Below are positions 30,538-43,142 of a DNA stretch of 64,000 nt, piece after piece. Each line of letters opens with the position of its first letter. The stretch's first letter is position 1. Under the pieces are notes generated by a model. It worked only from the letters and a program-made list of their open reading frames with translations. It did not search any database and was not told the origin of the DNA. The stretch is from Echria macrotheca. Its lineage: Eukaryota; Ascomycota; Sordariomycetes; Sordariales; Schizotheciaceae. The position numbers and the translations under genes were made by a program. Where the stretch lies: positions 186,001 through 250,000 of the forward strand of contig MU839845.1 of assembly GCA_030411725.1 (NCBI GenBank), written 5' to 3'.

Positions 30538-32779
30538 TCACGGGTAATGAAAGCCCTGGTTGTAGCCTTGACCACGGGCGCGGGGGCCTCCAGAGTTGAA
30601 GGAGAAGCCACCTCCCGGGAAGCCGCCCCCGCCGCCTCCAAACCCGCCCTGTCCCATCATGTTGAAAATGATCTCCGGGTCGATGCCGCCGCCCATCCCA
30701 CCACCGCCGAACATGTCTGACATATCCATCAGATCGTCCCCGTTGTCATATCGGGCACGTTTCCTGCAACCTGGTTAGCCGACTCTTGAATGTAGCGTCT
30801 AGGAGGAGGGACTTACTGAGGATCGCTCAACGTTTCATAGGCCTCGCTAATATCCTTGAAACGGGCTTCAGCCTGCTCGTCGCCGGGGTTCTTGTCCGGA
30901 TGGTGGACAATAGCGAGCTTCCGGTAGGCCTTCTTGATCTGGTTTTCATCCGCCGACTTGTCGACGCCCAGAATCTTGTAGTAATCCTTTCTTTGGGCCT
31001 TCTTGAGCTCGAGCTCGGCCTTTCGGATCTCCCTGTCAATCGTGCGGTCCGCCGGGTCCTTTTCCTTCACTTCATTCCAGGTCCGGATGACGTCCTCCCA
31101 CTTGCCAGCCGAGCTTAGGGCGCTGGCCTTGGTTTTGAGCGCCTTCAGGTAGGTAGAGTCCAGGCTATAGGCCTTATCGCAGTCGGCAACAGCCTCGTCG
31201 TATTGCTTTAGCCGAATGCGGCACAGGGCCCGGTTTGCATAGATCTTGGCGTTGGTCAGTCGGTTCGTAGGGTCAACTTGCAGGGCTGCAGAATATTTCT
31301 CCACGGCATTCTGGTACCGTCCGGCTTTGTACTCGTTGTTTCCCTCCTCCTTTAGTCTTTCAAGATCGCGGGCGATTCTGAGCCACTTGACTGCCTCCTT
31401 GCAGTCAGGGTCACTGCTAATGGCTTTCCTGAAGTGCTGCAATGCCTTCTCATTGTCCCCCTGGGCGTAGAAGGAGCGGCCGCGGAGAACCAAAGCCTGA
31501 GGATCCTGAGGGTCGTTTCGCATGAGCAATCCACCGATGGCTTGAGCTTCGCCGAGCGAGTTGGCATCGCCCATCCTAAGGAACGCCTCACCCCGCATGA
31601 GCTGCCAGTTTCTCGGTTTTGCCACACCATAGCCAAGCATTCTCTCAGCGAGGTCGAGCGGGTGCGAAATCATGGTCCCGGCGGTACCATTGTCCATGGC
31701 CGACTGTGCAGCTCGAATGTACTGGAGCATCTCCTTGGCCTGTGCCATATCCTTCGCCGACGGCGGCGGCTTGATGCGGTTGTAAGTCTCAATCGCCTCC
31801 TCTGGGCGGCCCAGATTAGTTAGAATGCGGGCCAGTCGCAACAGGATCTTGGTATTGGGCTCGATCTCGGCTGCGCGTTTGCAATCCTCAAGTGCTTCCA
31901 CAAACTTATTGGCACTCATATAAGCCGCTGCCCGGTTGCCCAGATATGTCGCCGAGTTGGGCTGAAGATTCACAGCTGATGTTATGTCAGCAGTTCGTTT
32001 ATCCATGAGAACAGTTTCTGGGAATTACCTTTGGTGTAGCACTCAATCGCGCGGCCATAATCCTTCAGCTTAAAGTACTTGTTGCCCTCATTCTTGTGGT
32101 TCTCAGCCTCTTCGGCCGGTGTCTGCACCGGGCTCGAAGGCTGCGACCTGTGGGGAGGCGGGGTAGGAACTTGCTCGGGAGCGACGCCATTTTTCGATGC
32201 ATCCTGACCGTTGGTTACAGGCACCGTAAATGAGTTGCTATGCGAAGGTGCAGACGGCTTCTGATGGGCCGGAGGCTGCGGCTTTGTCGGGGACGCTTGC
32301 TGCTGCTGGTATTGGGGTGGCGTGGGAGCTCGCGCGGTAGCGCTATTGACGGGCTCCTTGTCAACATCCATTGAGTTGCGGTCGTTCATGGCGGCTGACA
32401 AGGTTTGGGCCGACAAACGCTTTCGCTGCTCAGGCGGAAGGTTGAGCGGGTGGGTATCCGGATCGATCTTTTTCTTGCGGGAGATGGGATCGGTGGAATG
32501 TCGCGCAAAGCTCCGCGAAGGGCGCGGCAGCGATGATTTGGCCTCGCGTGAGGAGGGCGACTCGGGTCGTTGTGCTGCGGCGGCTGTTGCCTTTTTGGAG
32601 GGGGAGCGGGAAGTCGAAGGTTTGGTGGGCGAGGTAGAGCCTTGAGCTGTTGCTGCGGTGGCTGAGGCTGCGGCTGCGGCCAAAGGCTGCTGCGGTGTCT
32701 CGTTGGGAGGGAGATCGGTGTCGTCGTCGTCTTCGACGGCGTTTGACTTCTTGGACCCTTTTTTGGTGAAAAACTTCAT
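30538..32779 (-). CDS. DNAJC7-type TPR and J-domain co-chaperone
   Basis: Exons 32029-32779, 30817-31975 and 30538-30763 encode 711 residues with consistent phase. The first 210 residues are disordered, rich in Ser/Pro/Ala/Gln. Tandem TPR repeats run from about 215 to 560 (AEEAENHKNEGNKYFKLKDY opens the first). The J domain (about 580-640) contains YYKILGV and VHHPDKNPG, carrying the HPD motif that stimulates Hsp70. The C-terminus is Gly/Phe-rich (MFGGGGMGGGID). The combination is typical of DNAJC7/TPR2, which moves clients between Hsp90 and Hsp70 in the cytosol. The last intron lies just after SDPQ, at the end of the J domain. It sits next to SEC63, another J-protein, on the same strand. Confidence 0.95.
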
Positions 32780-34295
32780 TGAGGTGGACTCGGCGGGCCT
32801 AAAAGGCGTCTGACTTGGGTCCGGATGCTTCTGTGCGGCTGGCAGGTCCGCCCAAATTTGAACGGGTCGACGCCGTGACTTCCGAGCAAGGTCAGGCTCA
32901 GTATTGCCGGTGCTGCATAAAACCAATTTTTGGCTGGAAGCGGCGGCGACCGGTACCCAGTGTAGAGGTAGCAGACGCGCGCCGAGCAGGAGGGGGGGCG
33001 AGGCAGCGCAAGGTGGAACTAACTCGCACACACGCAAGTATCTGCTAGTTGCAATTCTCGGCTTTTGTCTGAGGTGCAGTGCGGCGCCGGCGGGGGATGG
33101 TCGTCGGGAAGTGCGTGCGTTTGTCGTGCGGGAGGGATGAAGGTTCGGCGCGGGTTCAGAGCAGAAAAATCTCAAGGGACGAAGCAACAGACCAGCCCGC
33201 CCGGCACGCTTTGGTGGATTGAAATGGTTTAGGGGATTTTCTCAGCTCCCAGACCAGTCACGGAGCCCTTTCGGTCATTTGATTTGCGATTCGAAGAAAA
33301 ATATGAGCTGGCTGGGGTTTCTCTGGAAATTTGGGACGCAAAAGAAAGTCATTCGCCCAGCGCCCCCAGCAGGCCGCCTAACCAAGTCGAGGGTACCAGC
33401 TGTCTGGCGCTCTCTGCGCCCGGCCGCAGGTTGCTGGGACTCGGCTCAACCCCCGCATCACTGCCCACTGAAAGCCTGCGACTGACAGCTCCAGCGAGTC
33501 GCCAGCCAATGCGGCCCGCCACGCCAGTCTTGTTTACAACTGTGATGCGTCCTAGACCAGTCAATTGGGGCCGACACTGTGTCTTCTTGCCTCCGATTTA
33601 TTCGTGTGCTACCCTGACGGCCGCAGGTCCCATTGGATACAGAGAGCACGAACTCCCGCGTGGCCTGTCCGGTGAATTCTACGACGCATCTGGGGAAGAA
33701 CTGTAGGGCCGTCCGTCACTTTGACTGCCCGCTAAAATAAACCCCGACAGCTGTGGAAGCGGGACGAGCGGGCCCATCCGCGGGGCCTCCCAGCGCCCCG
33801 TTAGAGCAAAGTGAGGACGTATTGATTTAGGCAGTGCCGCGATGGGCGTCGCTTACTCGCAATTCGAGAAGCTTCCATGTCGCATTGGCCGCAGTCGGAG
33901 ATGGACCCTCATGGCTGTCATCTGAATCAATCCGCAACCCAGCCTCCGCTATCTTGACGTTACAACAGAAAACGACAGGTCTTACTCAAACCAATCAAAT
34001 GCCGGTTTGTTTGTTGCCGCGTCAAAGATATCTGAGTCTGTAGGTTGAGCGTTTCATCGGATGTGAAAGGTTGAACAAACAGCAAAGCTCAGAACATCGA
34101 CTCATTCCACAATTGCTGCTGCGGAGTCAATGAATTAAATGATTTGGTATTTGTTCAATGTCCCCTTCCTGCCCGATTTGTCCCGTGCTAAAACCATCCG
34201 TGTCTTCCCATGGTATTCCGTATTCGCGCTCCCATCAGACGCCGTACCATACGATGATGCTGAAGAAGAGATCGACAGGTTCAACCACTGTGTTC
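32780..34295. other. Intergenic, promoter of the TPR/J-protein gene
   Basis: A 1.5 kb region with no supported gene. Short frames on both strands lack family resemblance or coherent splice sites. Confidence 0.5.
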
Positions 34296-35272
34296 TCAAG
34301 CCGCCGACGATTCCTCCGAGGCCTGATCCGATGAGCTATTACTTCCAGCGACAGATGCTACGAAATCCTGATACTTGAAGACTTCGCCTCGCTTCGCCAA
34401 GTTGCTAGCTTTGCTCTTGGTGAATGCTCTGCGGCCGGTGAAACCACTCATGACCTTATCGACCTCCGATGCGGTAAGGGCTCTCTCCCCGGGCTCAGGC
34501 GCGGTATGTAAGAGCGCATCACGGAGTTCAGCCAAGTCAATCTGACCGCTGTCGTCGTCGTCAAATGCTGAAAATGCAGATAGAAGCTCTGAGCTTGGTG
34601 ACAGTGCAGCGAGAGACGTTGCCAATGAGTTGATGAACACTGCCATAGTCATGGTCTGTGAGGCTGATGGTGGGAAAAAGGCCGAGACATCAGAAGGGTT
34701 GGATGGAAGACCTATGGATCACGCTGTTAGCGGCGATTCGCAACATCAAACGCTTACATGGACAGAACTCACCAAGCTGGTTGAGCATATCGGCAACGTC
34801 CTCCCTATTTACGATGCCGTCGCTGTCCCGATCTAGAATCTGGAAGCCTTCTCGCAAGGTGCGCACCTGCGACGGCTGCAGCTGCGAGAGCGCGTTTCCG
34901 TTGGCCATTGTCTTTGGCACTTGAGTTCGCGGGAGGCCCCTTGGCTGTGAAGTGTGTGAAGTGTGCTGTTCGTCGACAACACTGTTCCCCCTAGGCGTCC
35001 AACTATCTGACGCTGGACTTGTGAGATTTGCGGCGCCAAACCTGGATCCGGCGTTGGCAAGCCCGGGTTTAGACGGAGACGCAGACGGAGTGGTTTGCCG
35101 AAGTGGAGATGGAGACGCAGGGGATTCAGGACGACGGAACGGGGAACTTCTTGGGGAGCCGTAGCCTAACGGCGAGGGCTTGTATGCTGTGGGAAGTGAC
35201 TTGATCTCTGTCAGCCGGGACCTGTAGTGTACCGACCTTGAAGAGTCCACCGGGCGGTAGGGTACTCACCAT
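34296..35272 (-). CDS. Myosin regulatory light chain-like EF-hand protein
   Basis: Exons 34773-35205 and 34296-34711 are clear. The start is less so: the best model is an ATG at 35272-35270 lying directly against a GTGAGT donor, spliced in phase 0 to 35205, giving 283 residues. Residues 2-110 are disordered, Ser/Pro-rich. A calmodulin-like module follows, with FQILDRDSDGIVNREDVADM forming an intact calcium-type loop. A second half contains FSAFDDDDSGQIDLAELRDAL, another intact loop. This two-lobe layout and the MFP/FFP-type linker resemble RLC1/Cdc4-family myosin light chains that act in cytokinetic rings. The long N-terminal extension suggests the regulatory chain of myosin II rather than calmodulin. 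Confidence 0.8.
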
Positions 35273-36376
35273 GATGTTTTCGGAGTCTTCGCCACGGACC
35301 CGCCAAGCCAAACTCCAGGGTCCCCGCAATGATCGGCTTCTGCGAAATCAAGGCAGCAGAGTCAAATTCGGCGAAGAGACAAATGTCGTTTGGGCCAAAA
35401 CGTATTATATGACGCAAAATATTCTGGTTGTCACGTCGATTTGGAATTGTGTTTGGCGTTCTCGTTGATCATCGCGGTGCTGAGAGCTGAGAGGTTGACT
35501 GCGGGGCCATGAAAACAAACTGACCCAGCAACCCGGCGGCTGCAAGCCCAGCCACTTCAACGGAAGTGAAGATGGCTGGGCATGTGTGGCGCGCTGTACT
35601 TCGGCATGTACTGCGGGGTTCCGCAGCGATGATTGGCTGCAGCCTCCAAAGGCTCTGGACGGCCAGACCCGCCTGGAATAAACCCCTGGTCGATTGCCGC
35701 TGGCTGCGAAACCCCTGTGAGGGACCATCGCAGCCAGCGACAAAGGGGTCCGCATCGGGATACCTACAGCTAGAGTAGCTACACCTGGGGACTTGGACCC
35801 TATTTCGCAGACCGCCCACAACATCGTGCGTCCGTGAGATTCGCATTGACACAGTTCCTGGGGAACGAGAGCCGTCCAGTCGTAGACTTTGATCCGTCAG
35901 ACTCATGTGATTTGTGTTTCGACTTGCTGTTTCACCGTGTTGGCCTCCTCGCCCAGGTACCGATACGTCGTGGGGAAATACAGATAAGTGTGGGCAAAGT
36001 GCTTCCCCTCTCCCCCTTTTTCGACAACCTTGATCACGGCGGCTGCCATCAAGTCGAGCCAATTCAACCGCCCAAAAATTAAGATTGCATCCTGCGGCAC
36101 GCCATTGTCTTTGACTTGCAGCGAGTTGCACGCAAGAGAGGGAGCGGTGCGACATGGGTGGATAGCTACGGTTCCTGAGACCGCCAACTCCGCCGCCAGA
36201 ACTCGATTGTCCGCGACGTCGTCACACAGCAGCAAAAGAGGCAGACCAGACAACTCCAAGACTGCGCCAGCCGCGCAGCAACACCCCGAAGCGCCTCGGC
36301 GTGTTGCAGCCGGACTCGAGCCCGGAAAGTCTGCCGTGTGCGGGACGATTGGACGAGTGGGAAGCGGGCAGAGCCA
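35273..36376. other. Divergent promoter region
   Basis: 1.1 kb between the EF-hand gene and the AFI1-type gene. Frames present on both strands show no family resemblance. Confidence 0.5.
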
Positions 36377-38993
36377 ATGATGGCAGCAACGTCGCTCGCT
36401 GCGCGAACCTCTCCCAACTCCAACGGTAACTCGTTCTACGCCAACGCGGCAAACCCCGGCGCCCCGATCCCCCGATCGTCGCTCACCTCCTTCCCGGCCG
36501 CATCGCCGCGATCCGCGTTGGACATGTCCCAAGCCCCGCGCCCTTCGCGCTCCCCGCAGCCTCCGCAGGGCAACGCACCCGAAGCCGACCGAAGCTCGAA
36601 CCCGAGCTCGAAAAGCAAGACGGCCTCGACCGGCGTCTCTTCACAGCATAGTTCGCTTTCGGCTGCCCCTCGCCGATATGCCGCCGGCTCTCATCCCCCG
36701 CGCAGGCTGCGCTCGCAGTACCCGAGGGGTAACACAGAAAACCATGTCGAGTACATCCTTGTCGCATCCTTCGACATTGACCGCGGACCCGTCATGGAAC
36801 ACCAGTATCCGGTGGCCATCACCGGTGACGAGCACATGCTTGCCGAGCTCATGCTTCCCGACCAAGCCCACGTACGGAACCAGGACTGGACCATTTTCTT
36901 TCTTCATAAAGATACGAGTCAAGAAGAGGAGACGGCAGAACGCCAGGCAAAGGAGGAGAGGCGGAACCGTCGAAGGCGGAAACGGGACCGAGCAAAGGGT
37001 GTGATACACGAGTCTGACGATGAAGATGACGAGGATGGCGACCTCGACGAGGTTGACTGGGACGACGATTTGTCGACCGATAGCGAACCCGAAGGCGGCG
37101 AAGGTCCCCCCCTTATATACGTGCTCAACCTGGTCAATACAAAGCAGGACAAGACGGTCAAGAGAGGTGCTGTTGTCAAAGCGATGGCGATATGTACCCG
37201 ACATCCCTTTCTACATATATACAAGGTACGTCTCACGTTTGCGTGGCCGAGACACCGGCTGACCTGTCTAGCCCCTTTTGCTATTAGCTCTGGAGGAGTA
37301 CTTCAAGTCACCGGTACCCGAGACATTGTCTATGCTGTTCAATGCGGTGAACGAAATGGACCTGTCTCTGATGCCGAAACTCAGCCTTCTCGAGCGTCAT
37401 CTGCTTCAGGCCAGCGACAACAAGGACTTATTTGTGGAGAAGTTTGAGCAGATGATCCAGATGCGTATCGCCGAGGACCGCGGGGAGGATATCACAGATC
37501 AGCCTTTCGACGCCAGCAGGAGTCCACCGAAGCCGCCGGGCATCTTTCGTTCGGGGACCAAAGCTCATGTCGAAGGCCAAGCCACATATGCGGTTCCCCG
37601 AGATACCCACGAGTTCGAGAGCAAGGTCATGTACAAGGGTATCCCCATACCGATCAAGGTGCCCGTGGCTATCATGCCCGAGACCGTCGGCGATTTCTCT
37701 TTGATCAAGCTGATCCAGAACTTTTCGGATTCTCACGCGAAATCGCCGCAAACTTTCCCTCTGCACCCTCACCTGACGACCAACGGCCCTCATACCCACC
37801 CAATTATCGTCCTGGTCAACGCCCTTCTAACTCAGAAACGGGTAATCTTCCTGGGCTACAATATGCCCTCGGGCGATGTAGCCGAAGCAGTATTGGCCGC
37901 GTGCGCTCTTGCCTCTGGAGGCGTCCTTCGCGGATTCACCCGGCACGCCTTTCCGTACACTGATCTCACCAAAGTCGACGATCTCCTCAACGTTCCTGGG
38001 TTTATCGCCGGTGTCACGAACCCGACATTCGAACACCATCCAGAGTGGTGGGACCTTCTCTGCGATCTGCCCAGCGGCAAGATGAAGATTTCCTCCAAGA
38101 TCGACCCAGCACCGGTCACAGAAGGCTTGGTCTATTTCCAGCAACAGAATCCCTCTCACGCCGGCCTGGTCAACGGCGCCGGCTCAAGCAACAATGCAGC
38201 TGCCAACGATCTGACGGGAGACGTGGCTTTTATGGCTGATATTCTGCGGAGTATAGCTTCACGCGCCGGTGAACGGGTTATCCGGGCAAAATGGCGGGAC
38301 TGGGTTGTCAAATTCACACGTATTGCCGCGGCATTCGAGGAGAGCGTATATGGCGCCAGCGCCCTGTACATTGGAAGCGACGAGCACGAAACAACGACAG
38401 TCGGTGTCGGCGGCCATGGCTATGTGTGGTGTGATGAGCCCTCCAAGGCCAAGGAGCTCGCTGGGAATGTGACGCGCATCGAGGGGTGGAGGAATACCAG
38501 GAGCTACTACAGTTTTATTCAGGTAAGCTTTGTTTTGGTTATGAGAGACGATGAGCTAACCCGCTTGTAGGACGTAGCACAGCTCTACACGATCCGGCCC
38601 CTGAAAGGGCTCGACCTGCATCACATGCATGACCGTCTCCGTACCCAACGGCTCAGCCCGATGCAGAGCCGCGAGGTTTATCTGGCATTCTCCAAGTACG
38701 TCCACTCGTACGACGAGATTTGTCTCCTGCTCAGTGTGGCGCCCGAGTCCCATGCCGGTCTGTTTTATATTGCTCTCGGTCTCTTCCATCGGGACAAGGA
38801 CGTGCGGTCCAAGACGGCGGATTTGCTGGAGAGGATTGGCGAGCACGAGGCTGGTCAGCACTGGTGGAGGGCTCTGAGCCGGTTCGAGAGGCTGGCGTAT
38901 ATCCGCATCAAGCGGGAGGCAGATCTGGAGAACGCCAACAAGGTCAAGGAGACCACGGCCATATATGGCGGGCTGGACAAGCGGATTAGCTAG
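36377..38993 (+). CDS. AFI1/MesA-type DENN-domain polarity protein
   Basis: Exons 36377-37225, 37272-38522 and 38571-38993 are all in phase 0 and encode 840 residues. The disordered N-terminus ends at HVEYILVASFDIDRGPVMEHQYP (a uDENN-like strand) near residue 130. A charged insertion follows (about 190-240, Arg-rich then Asp/Glu-rich). ALEEYFKSPVPETLSMLFNAVN and PIIVLVNALLTQKRVIFLGYN mark the central cDENN-like core, which is extended by PSGDVAEAVLAACALASGG. In yeast AFI1 binds Arf3 and links it to the polarisome; in Aspergillus MesA stabilises polarised growth and SepA localisation. The likely place of action is the hyphal tip cortex. The start is the first ATG after the promoter; a second ATG follows at once. 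Confidence 0.88.
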
Positions 38994-39380
38994 TCTTATG
39001 GCTGTGGAAGACGGTGTTTGTTGGGCTGGGGGGGCTACGAGCATCGGGACGAAGGAACGAAGGTCATGAGTTTGGCGTTTTTGGGTTTGCAGGGTCCTTG
39101 GTTCATGGTGTGATACTCTGGGTTACGTAGTTACGGGAATGATGATGACTGGTTCTGGGCGTTTAAAAGTGTATTTTTTTTCCCTCGTTGATGTCAATGT
39201 GTTGGAAGTCTCTCCAGTTCAATGGCCAGGCCACCTGGTTACGATCATCCTGTCGGGGTCAGTCTCTCATAACAGGATTATTTGTTATTTGTTTAATTTC
39301 ATGCGAAATAGGAGCTCTAGTTAAAATCCCGTACACGAGCATATCGTAGCTTTCTCCAGATCAGTTACTCAGTCCACTGG
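38994..39380. other. Short convergent intergenic region
   Basis: 3' ends of the AFI1-type gene and of S-formylglutathione hydrolase. Nothing else is visible. Confidence 0.6.
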
Positions 39381-40329
39381 TTAGAGGAGACCAAGGTGCG
39401 TGGCGGCGTGGTCGACATGATCATCGCTGAACGAGGCCATGAAGTAATACGAGTGGTCGTAGTCCTGTTTTGTGTCAGTCTCGTGTCATCACAGAGAGAG
39501 AGAGAGACAAAAGAGAGAAGAAAGAAGGTCAGCCTACATCCTGATACCGCAACTCGAACCCCTCGACGCCCGCCTCCTTGGCAGCCGCCTCCAAGTTCTC
39601 CGGGAGCAGCTGTCCCTGCTTGTAGAAATTATCGCCCGTCCCGACGTCCACCAGCATCTTGACATCCTTGCCCTTCCACTTGGCCAGGAGCTCGGTCGAA
39701 TCATGCGCCTTCCACGCCTCCCTGTCCGGGCCGAGATACCCGCCAAACGCCTTCTCGCCCCACGGACACCGCGTCGGATTCGCGATGGGCGCGAACGCCG
39801 ACACGCTCTTGTACAGTCCCGGGTGTTTTAGGTACAGGCTCAGCGCGCCGTGGCCGCCCATGCTGTGGCCCGTGATGGCTTTGTTATCTAGGTCCAGGTA
39901 CTGCGCCAGCTCGGGGTCCCCGGAAAGCGCCTGCGGCAGCTCCGACGTGATGTACGTCTCCATGTTGTACTTGCCCTTGAATGGCTCCTGCGTGGCGTCG
40001 ATGTAGAAGGACGCCGCCTCGCCAAAGTCCCAGGCGTCCTTCTCGCCGGGCAGGTTCAGGCCTCTTGGCGAAGTGTCGGGGTATACGACGGCCAGGCCGC
40101 GACGGGACGCGTTGTGCTGGAAGAAGCCTTTCTCGGAACAGTTTTCGGGCGAGCAGGTCAGCCCGGAGAGGTAGAAGAGGACGGGGACTTTGGTGGGCGG
40201 GGTGGTCAGGGCGGCGGGGGGGAGGTAGATGTTTACGGCCATGGGGGTTGTGGTGGACGACGAGGGGTGGGAGAGCTTGAGGAGCTTGCCGCCGAAGGAG
40301 GCGATTGAGGCTTTGGTTTCGAATGGCAT
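39381..40329 (-). CDS. S-formylglutathione hydrolase
   Basis: Exons 39538-40329 and 39381-39464 encode 291 residues. The esterase-D fold shows LFYLSGLTCSPENCSEK, the nucleophile Ser156 in GHSMGGHGAL, a probable catalytic Asp233 in VDVGTGDNF, and catalytic His268 in DYDHSYYF. The histidine lies on the 84-nt last exon, so the intron (73 nt, containing a GA run) must be removed for activity. The enzyme hydrolyses S-formylglutathione to formate and glutathione, the second step of glutathione-dependent formaldehyde detoxification in the cytosol. No peroxisomal SKL-type ending is present (it ends GLL). The size matches the family. Confidence 0.95.
39492..39508 (+). repeat. (AG)n run in the formylglutathione hydrolase intron
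   Basis: A short AG dinucleotide run inside the only intron; on the coding strand it provides a CT-rich tract. Confidence 0.7.
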
Positions 40330-40827
40330 TTTGGCGGTTGTTGTTGCTTGCTGTCGTGTCCAATTGGTGATGGTGTAAAGATGGTGTTTTGCGAACAGCC
40401 TCACCTTTGTTGGAACTCGGTACATATATTGGTCTCCGAGTGGTAGGTAAGGTAGGTACCTATCAATTATACATATGAGGGCTTCTTATCGTTTCCTTTG
40501 CTCCCTTTACTGTGGTATATTACCCCGCTGCCGCGGCTTTGCCCCGCCTGGTTTCGACTGCCGATTCGCAAACAATTGACACACATCTCGGGATGTAGGA
40601 GAGGGGTAAAAGAGAAACAAAAAGGGGGTCCGCTGCCGGTTCCACGCATATAGCGTCATCCTTCCTCTGTCTCTCCTTGCTGGTGAACTCTCTCCCATAG
40701 AGAAAAAACCTCCGAACGCCGATGCCGAGATCCCCCGCGTGTGTATCTATTATCCCGTAGCAAACACCAAAACCCCGGTACATTATTTATTCCGCCGTCA
40801 TACCCACTGGACTGAAAAAGAAAAGTA
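40330..40827. other. Intergenic
   Basis: Promoter of the S-formylglutathione hydrolase gene (CCAATATATG on its strand near 40425-40434) and the 3' end of the secreted-protein gene. It carries TAGGTAAGGTAGGTACCTA near 40443-40461. Confidence 0.5.
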
Positions 40828-41328
40828 TCACCTACTCGTCGTCTCGTTCCGCCGACACTCAAACGACGAGATCCCCTTGTCCCAGCCGATTTGCGAGAGG
40901 TCGAACTTGTACTGGTACGCAAAGGAGACGGCGCCCAGTGTACATCCTGTTGGGGACGTGCAGATGCCGTCGCATTTTGTTCTTGTTGCCTGTCAGCTCC
41001 TGTTGAATGTTGTGGGAGAAAAAAATTGGACGAAAACTTACGCATAGGGATAACAATAAAACCCCTCGCCGTCGGGCGCAAACGTCGACGAGTTCTGGAA
41101 CAGCGGCGCCTCGAGGTCGTGGCACACGTCGAGTTCGTAGACCTTATGCTCGCAGACGCCTGTTGAGTTTGCGCCGTTGCAGATGAGGACCTTTTGTCAG
41201 TGTTAGCCGCTTCGAAATGTGAATAAATGAGGTACCATGAGAGAACTTACACCACCAAGCTCCCTCTTCTCAACAGGTCTCCCCATCACGGACATGATGG
41301 AAATGGCAAGTAGTATGATTGAGTTCAT
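40828..41328 (-). CDS. Small cysteine-rich secreted protein, effector-like
   Basis: Three exons (41251-41328, 41042-41190, 40981 down to 40828) reconstruct a 126-residue protein. It starts with a signal peptide (MNSIILLAISIMSVMG), then PVEKR, a Kex2-type processing site. The mature part has eight cysteines, at 30, 39, 49, 72, 79, 83, 89 and 118, enough for four disulfides, and three N-glycosylation sequons (34, 59, 121). The splice sites are GTAAGT...AAAAG and GTAAGT...ACAAG; the second acceptor is chosen because the nearer upstream AGs leave the frame closed. I do not recognise the family. Small size, secretion and even cysteine number are typical of fungal apoplastic or antimicrobial secreted proteins; the actual function is unknown. 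The short exons make it easy to miss in gene prediction. Confidence 0.75.
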
Positions 41329-43142
41329 GGTGCTGGTTTTTGTGATAGCTACCGAGGAAGCATAACAAACGCCGCACGTCGGGGGGGGGGAACCTCATTG
41401 ACTATCCCTCTCTCCAACGAGAAAACAATCTAAAAGAACACGAGCCCATCATCATCACTGCACTGTACTGCAGGCGGCGTGGGTCGCAGCCCACAGCCAA
41501 CAACACCACCAATAAACCATACTGAAATTTGCCCGCCACCAACCTCCCCTCTCACCTGACTTCCGTCACTATCGAAGCCAGGCGGCCAGTCGTACCCAAC
41601 ATCTGCGCCAAGACTTTTCCATACGGCGGAAATTTATTCACATGCGACCAGTTTACTCAACCCATCATACATGTGCGAGTGTGCAGCACCAGCCTCACAA
41701 TAGCTCTGTTTAGTGTACCAGCCAGCGCATTTCTCTGCCAAAACAGCTTCCCGGCGGGTTATTGGTCACAAGGAGTTGGAGAGAGAGGTAACCCCGCGGC
41801 CCGGCCAAGAGGGCCGGCAAGCTGGGGCGGGGGTCTGGACCCTCGACGTCATTGGCCCCGTCCCCCGCTAGCCGACGTAGCCGTCGCGGCGTAGACAAAA
41901 CAAGGCCGCTGACACTTCCGAGAGAGGGACCGACCGGTCTGTCGGATCCAACCAGCCGATGTTATTAGGTACCTGATGTTGGAGCTAGAGTATGAATGAG
42001 ATGAGTTGTCACTCAGCAAGGAAGGAGAGCCCAAGCAGTTTCCAAGTAGGGAAAAAAAAAAAAAAAAACCCTGCCAACCACCCACAGGACCCCCAATTCA
42101 CCTCGCCCCCCCTCTCCTTCTACAGTACATAGAGTATTCCCAAGGAAAAAGCAAAAAGAAACATAAACCCCGTACCCCAAGCAGCCGTCCCCAATCGGTA
42201 GGTACACTAGGTAGTTTGTTTTAATCGTTTCGTTTCAAGCAGTTTCATCAAGACTCATCACCCAAGACATACCTCATATATCCCCACAGAACCTCCAAAA
42301 CAAAACAAAAAAAAGATCGTCCTCTTCGAACTCAACTGCTTGGCAGGGGGGGACTAAGACATGCACCAACCGTACCTCCGCGACCTCGTACCTCATAGAG
42401 AGAACTACGTACCAGCAGCAGTACCATGGCTGGTGGCTGGTTGTGACCGAGTGAGACATACATAACCCGCAAACCGCAAAACCGCAACGGTACGCACGCA
42501 CGCATATACGGGCAGTTTCCTGCTTATACATAGAAAAGAGAGAGGATGCAGAATTTCAGGGGTCGGAACAACCCATGTTTTCCGAGGAAGGAAGTAAAGG
42601 GGGAAAATACCTAACCACCTAATGTGTTCATCTGGTCGCTGAATTTTTTTATCTTCGTTGAGGATTCTCACGCTGACTACGGAATAAAACGTAACCAAAC
42701 CCCTGATGTTCTCTCCTCTATTCTATACTTCCATACTTCCGTTTGAATAATCGCAAAACAGAAGCAAAAATCCACTCACACTTCAGTAATCACATCATCA
42801 CATTGATTGAAAAGACCAAGATAAAATACGCTGCAAATGGGTATACTATATGCACAGAGAATATTATCTCCTCCCCTCAACCACCCGCAAACCCATCCAT
42901 CCCATCATACCCCATTAGGCTTCCCATTATTAGGATTCACCCCTTTTCCCATATTCCCTCTCTTCCTCCCTTCGTGATGATGCCGTCGTGGCCGCTAGAT
43001 ATATAAAATAAAAATTATCATCATGCCGCCGCCGTTGATGCTATTTTCATGTATCAAATGAGTGTCGTGAAGTCGTGATATCCAAAGTCCCTAAGTCTAA
43101 TCGAGAATTACCCCCCTCCGCATCCACACAGCAGGTGGTTGA
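41329..43142. other. 1.8 kb intergenic region
   Basis: Promoter of the secreted-protein gene and 3' region of the GPI-protein gene. It holds poly-A tracts (near 42052-42068 and 42308-42314) and TAGGTACACTAGGTAG near 42194. No gene is supported. Confidence 0.5.

Noticed and set aside
36338..36376. Extended start of the AFI1-type frame
   Set aside because: It begins with GTG; the first ATG is at 36377.
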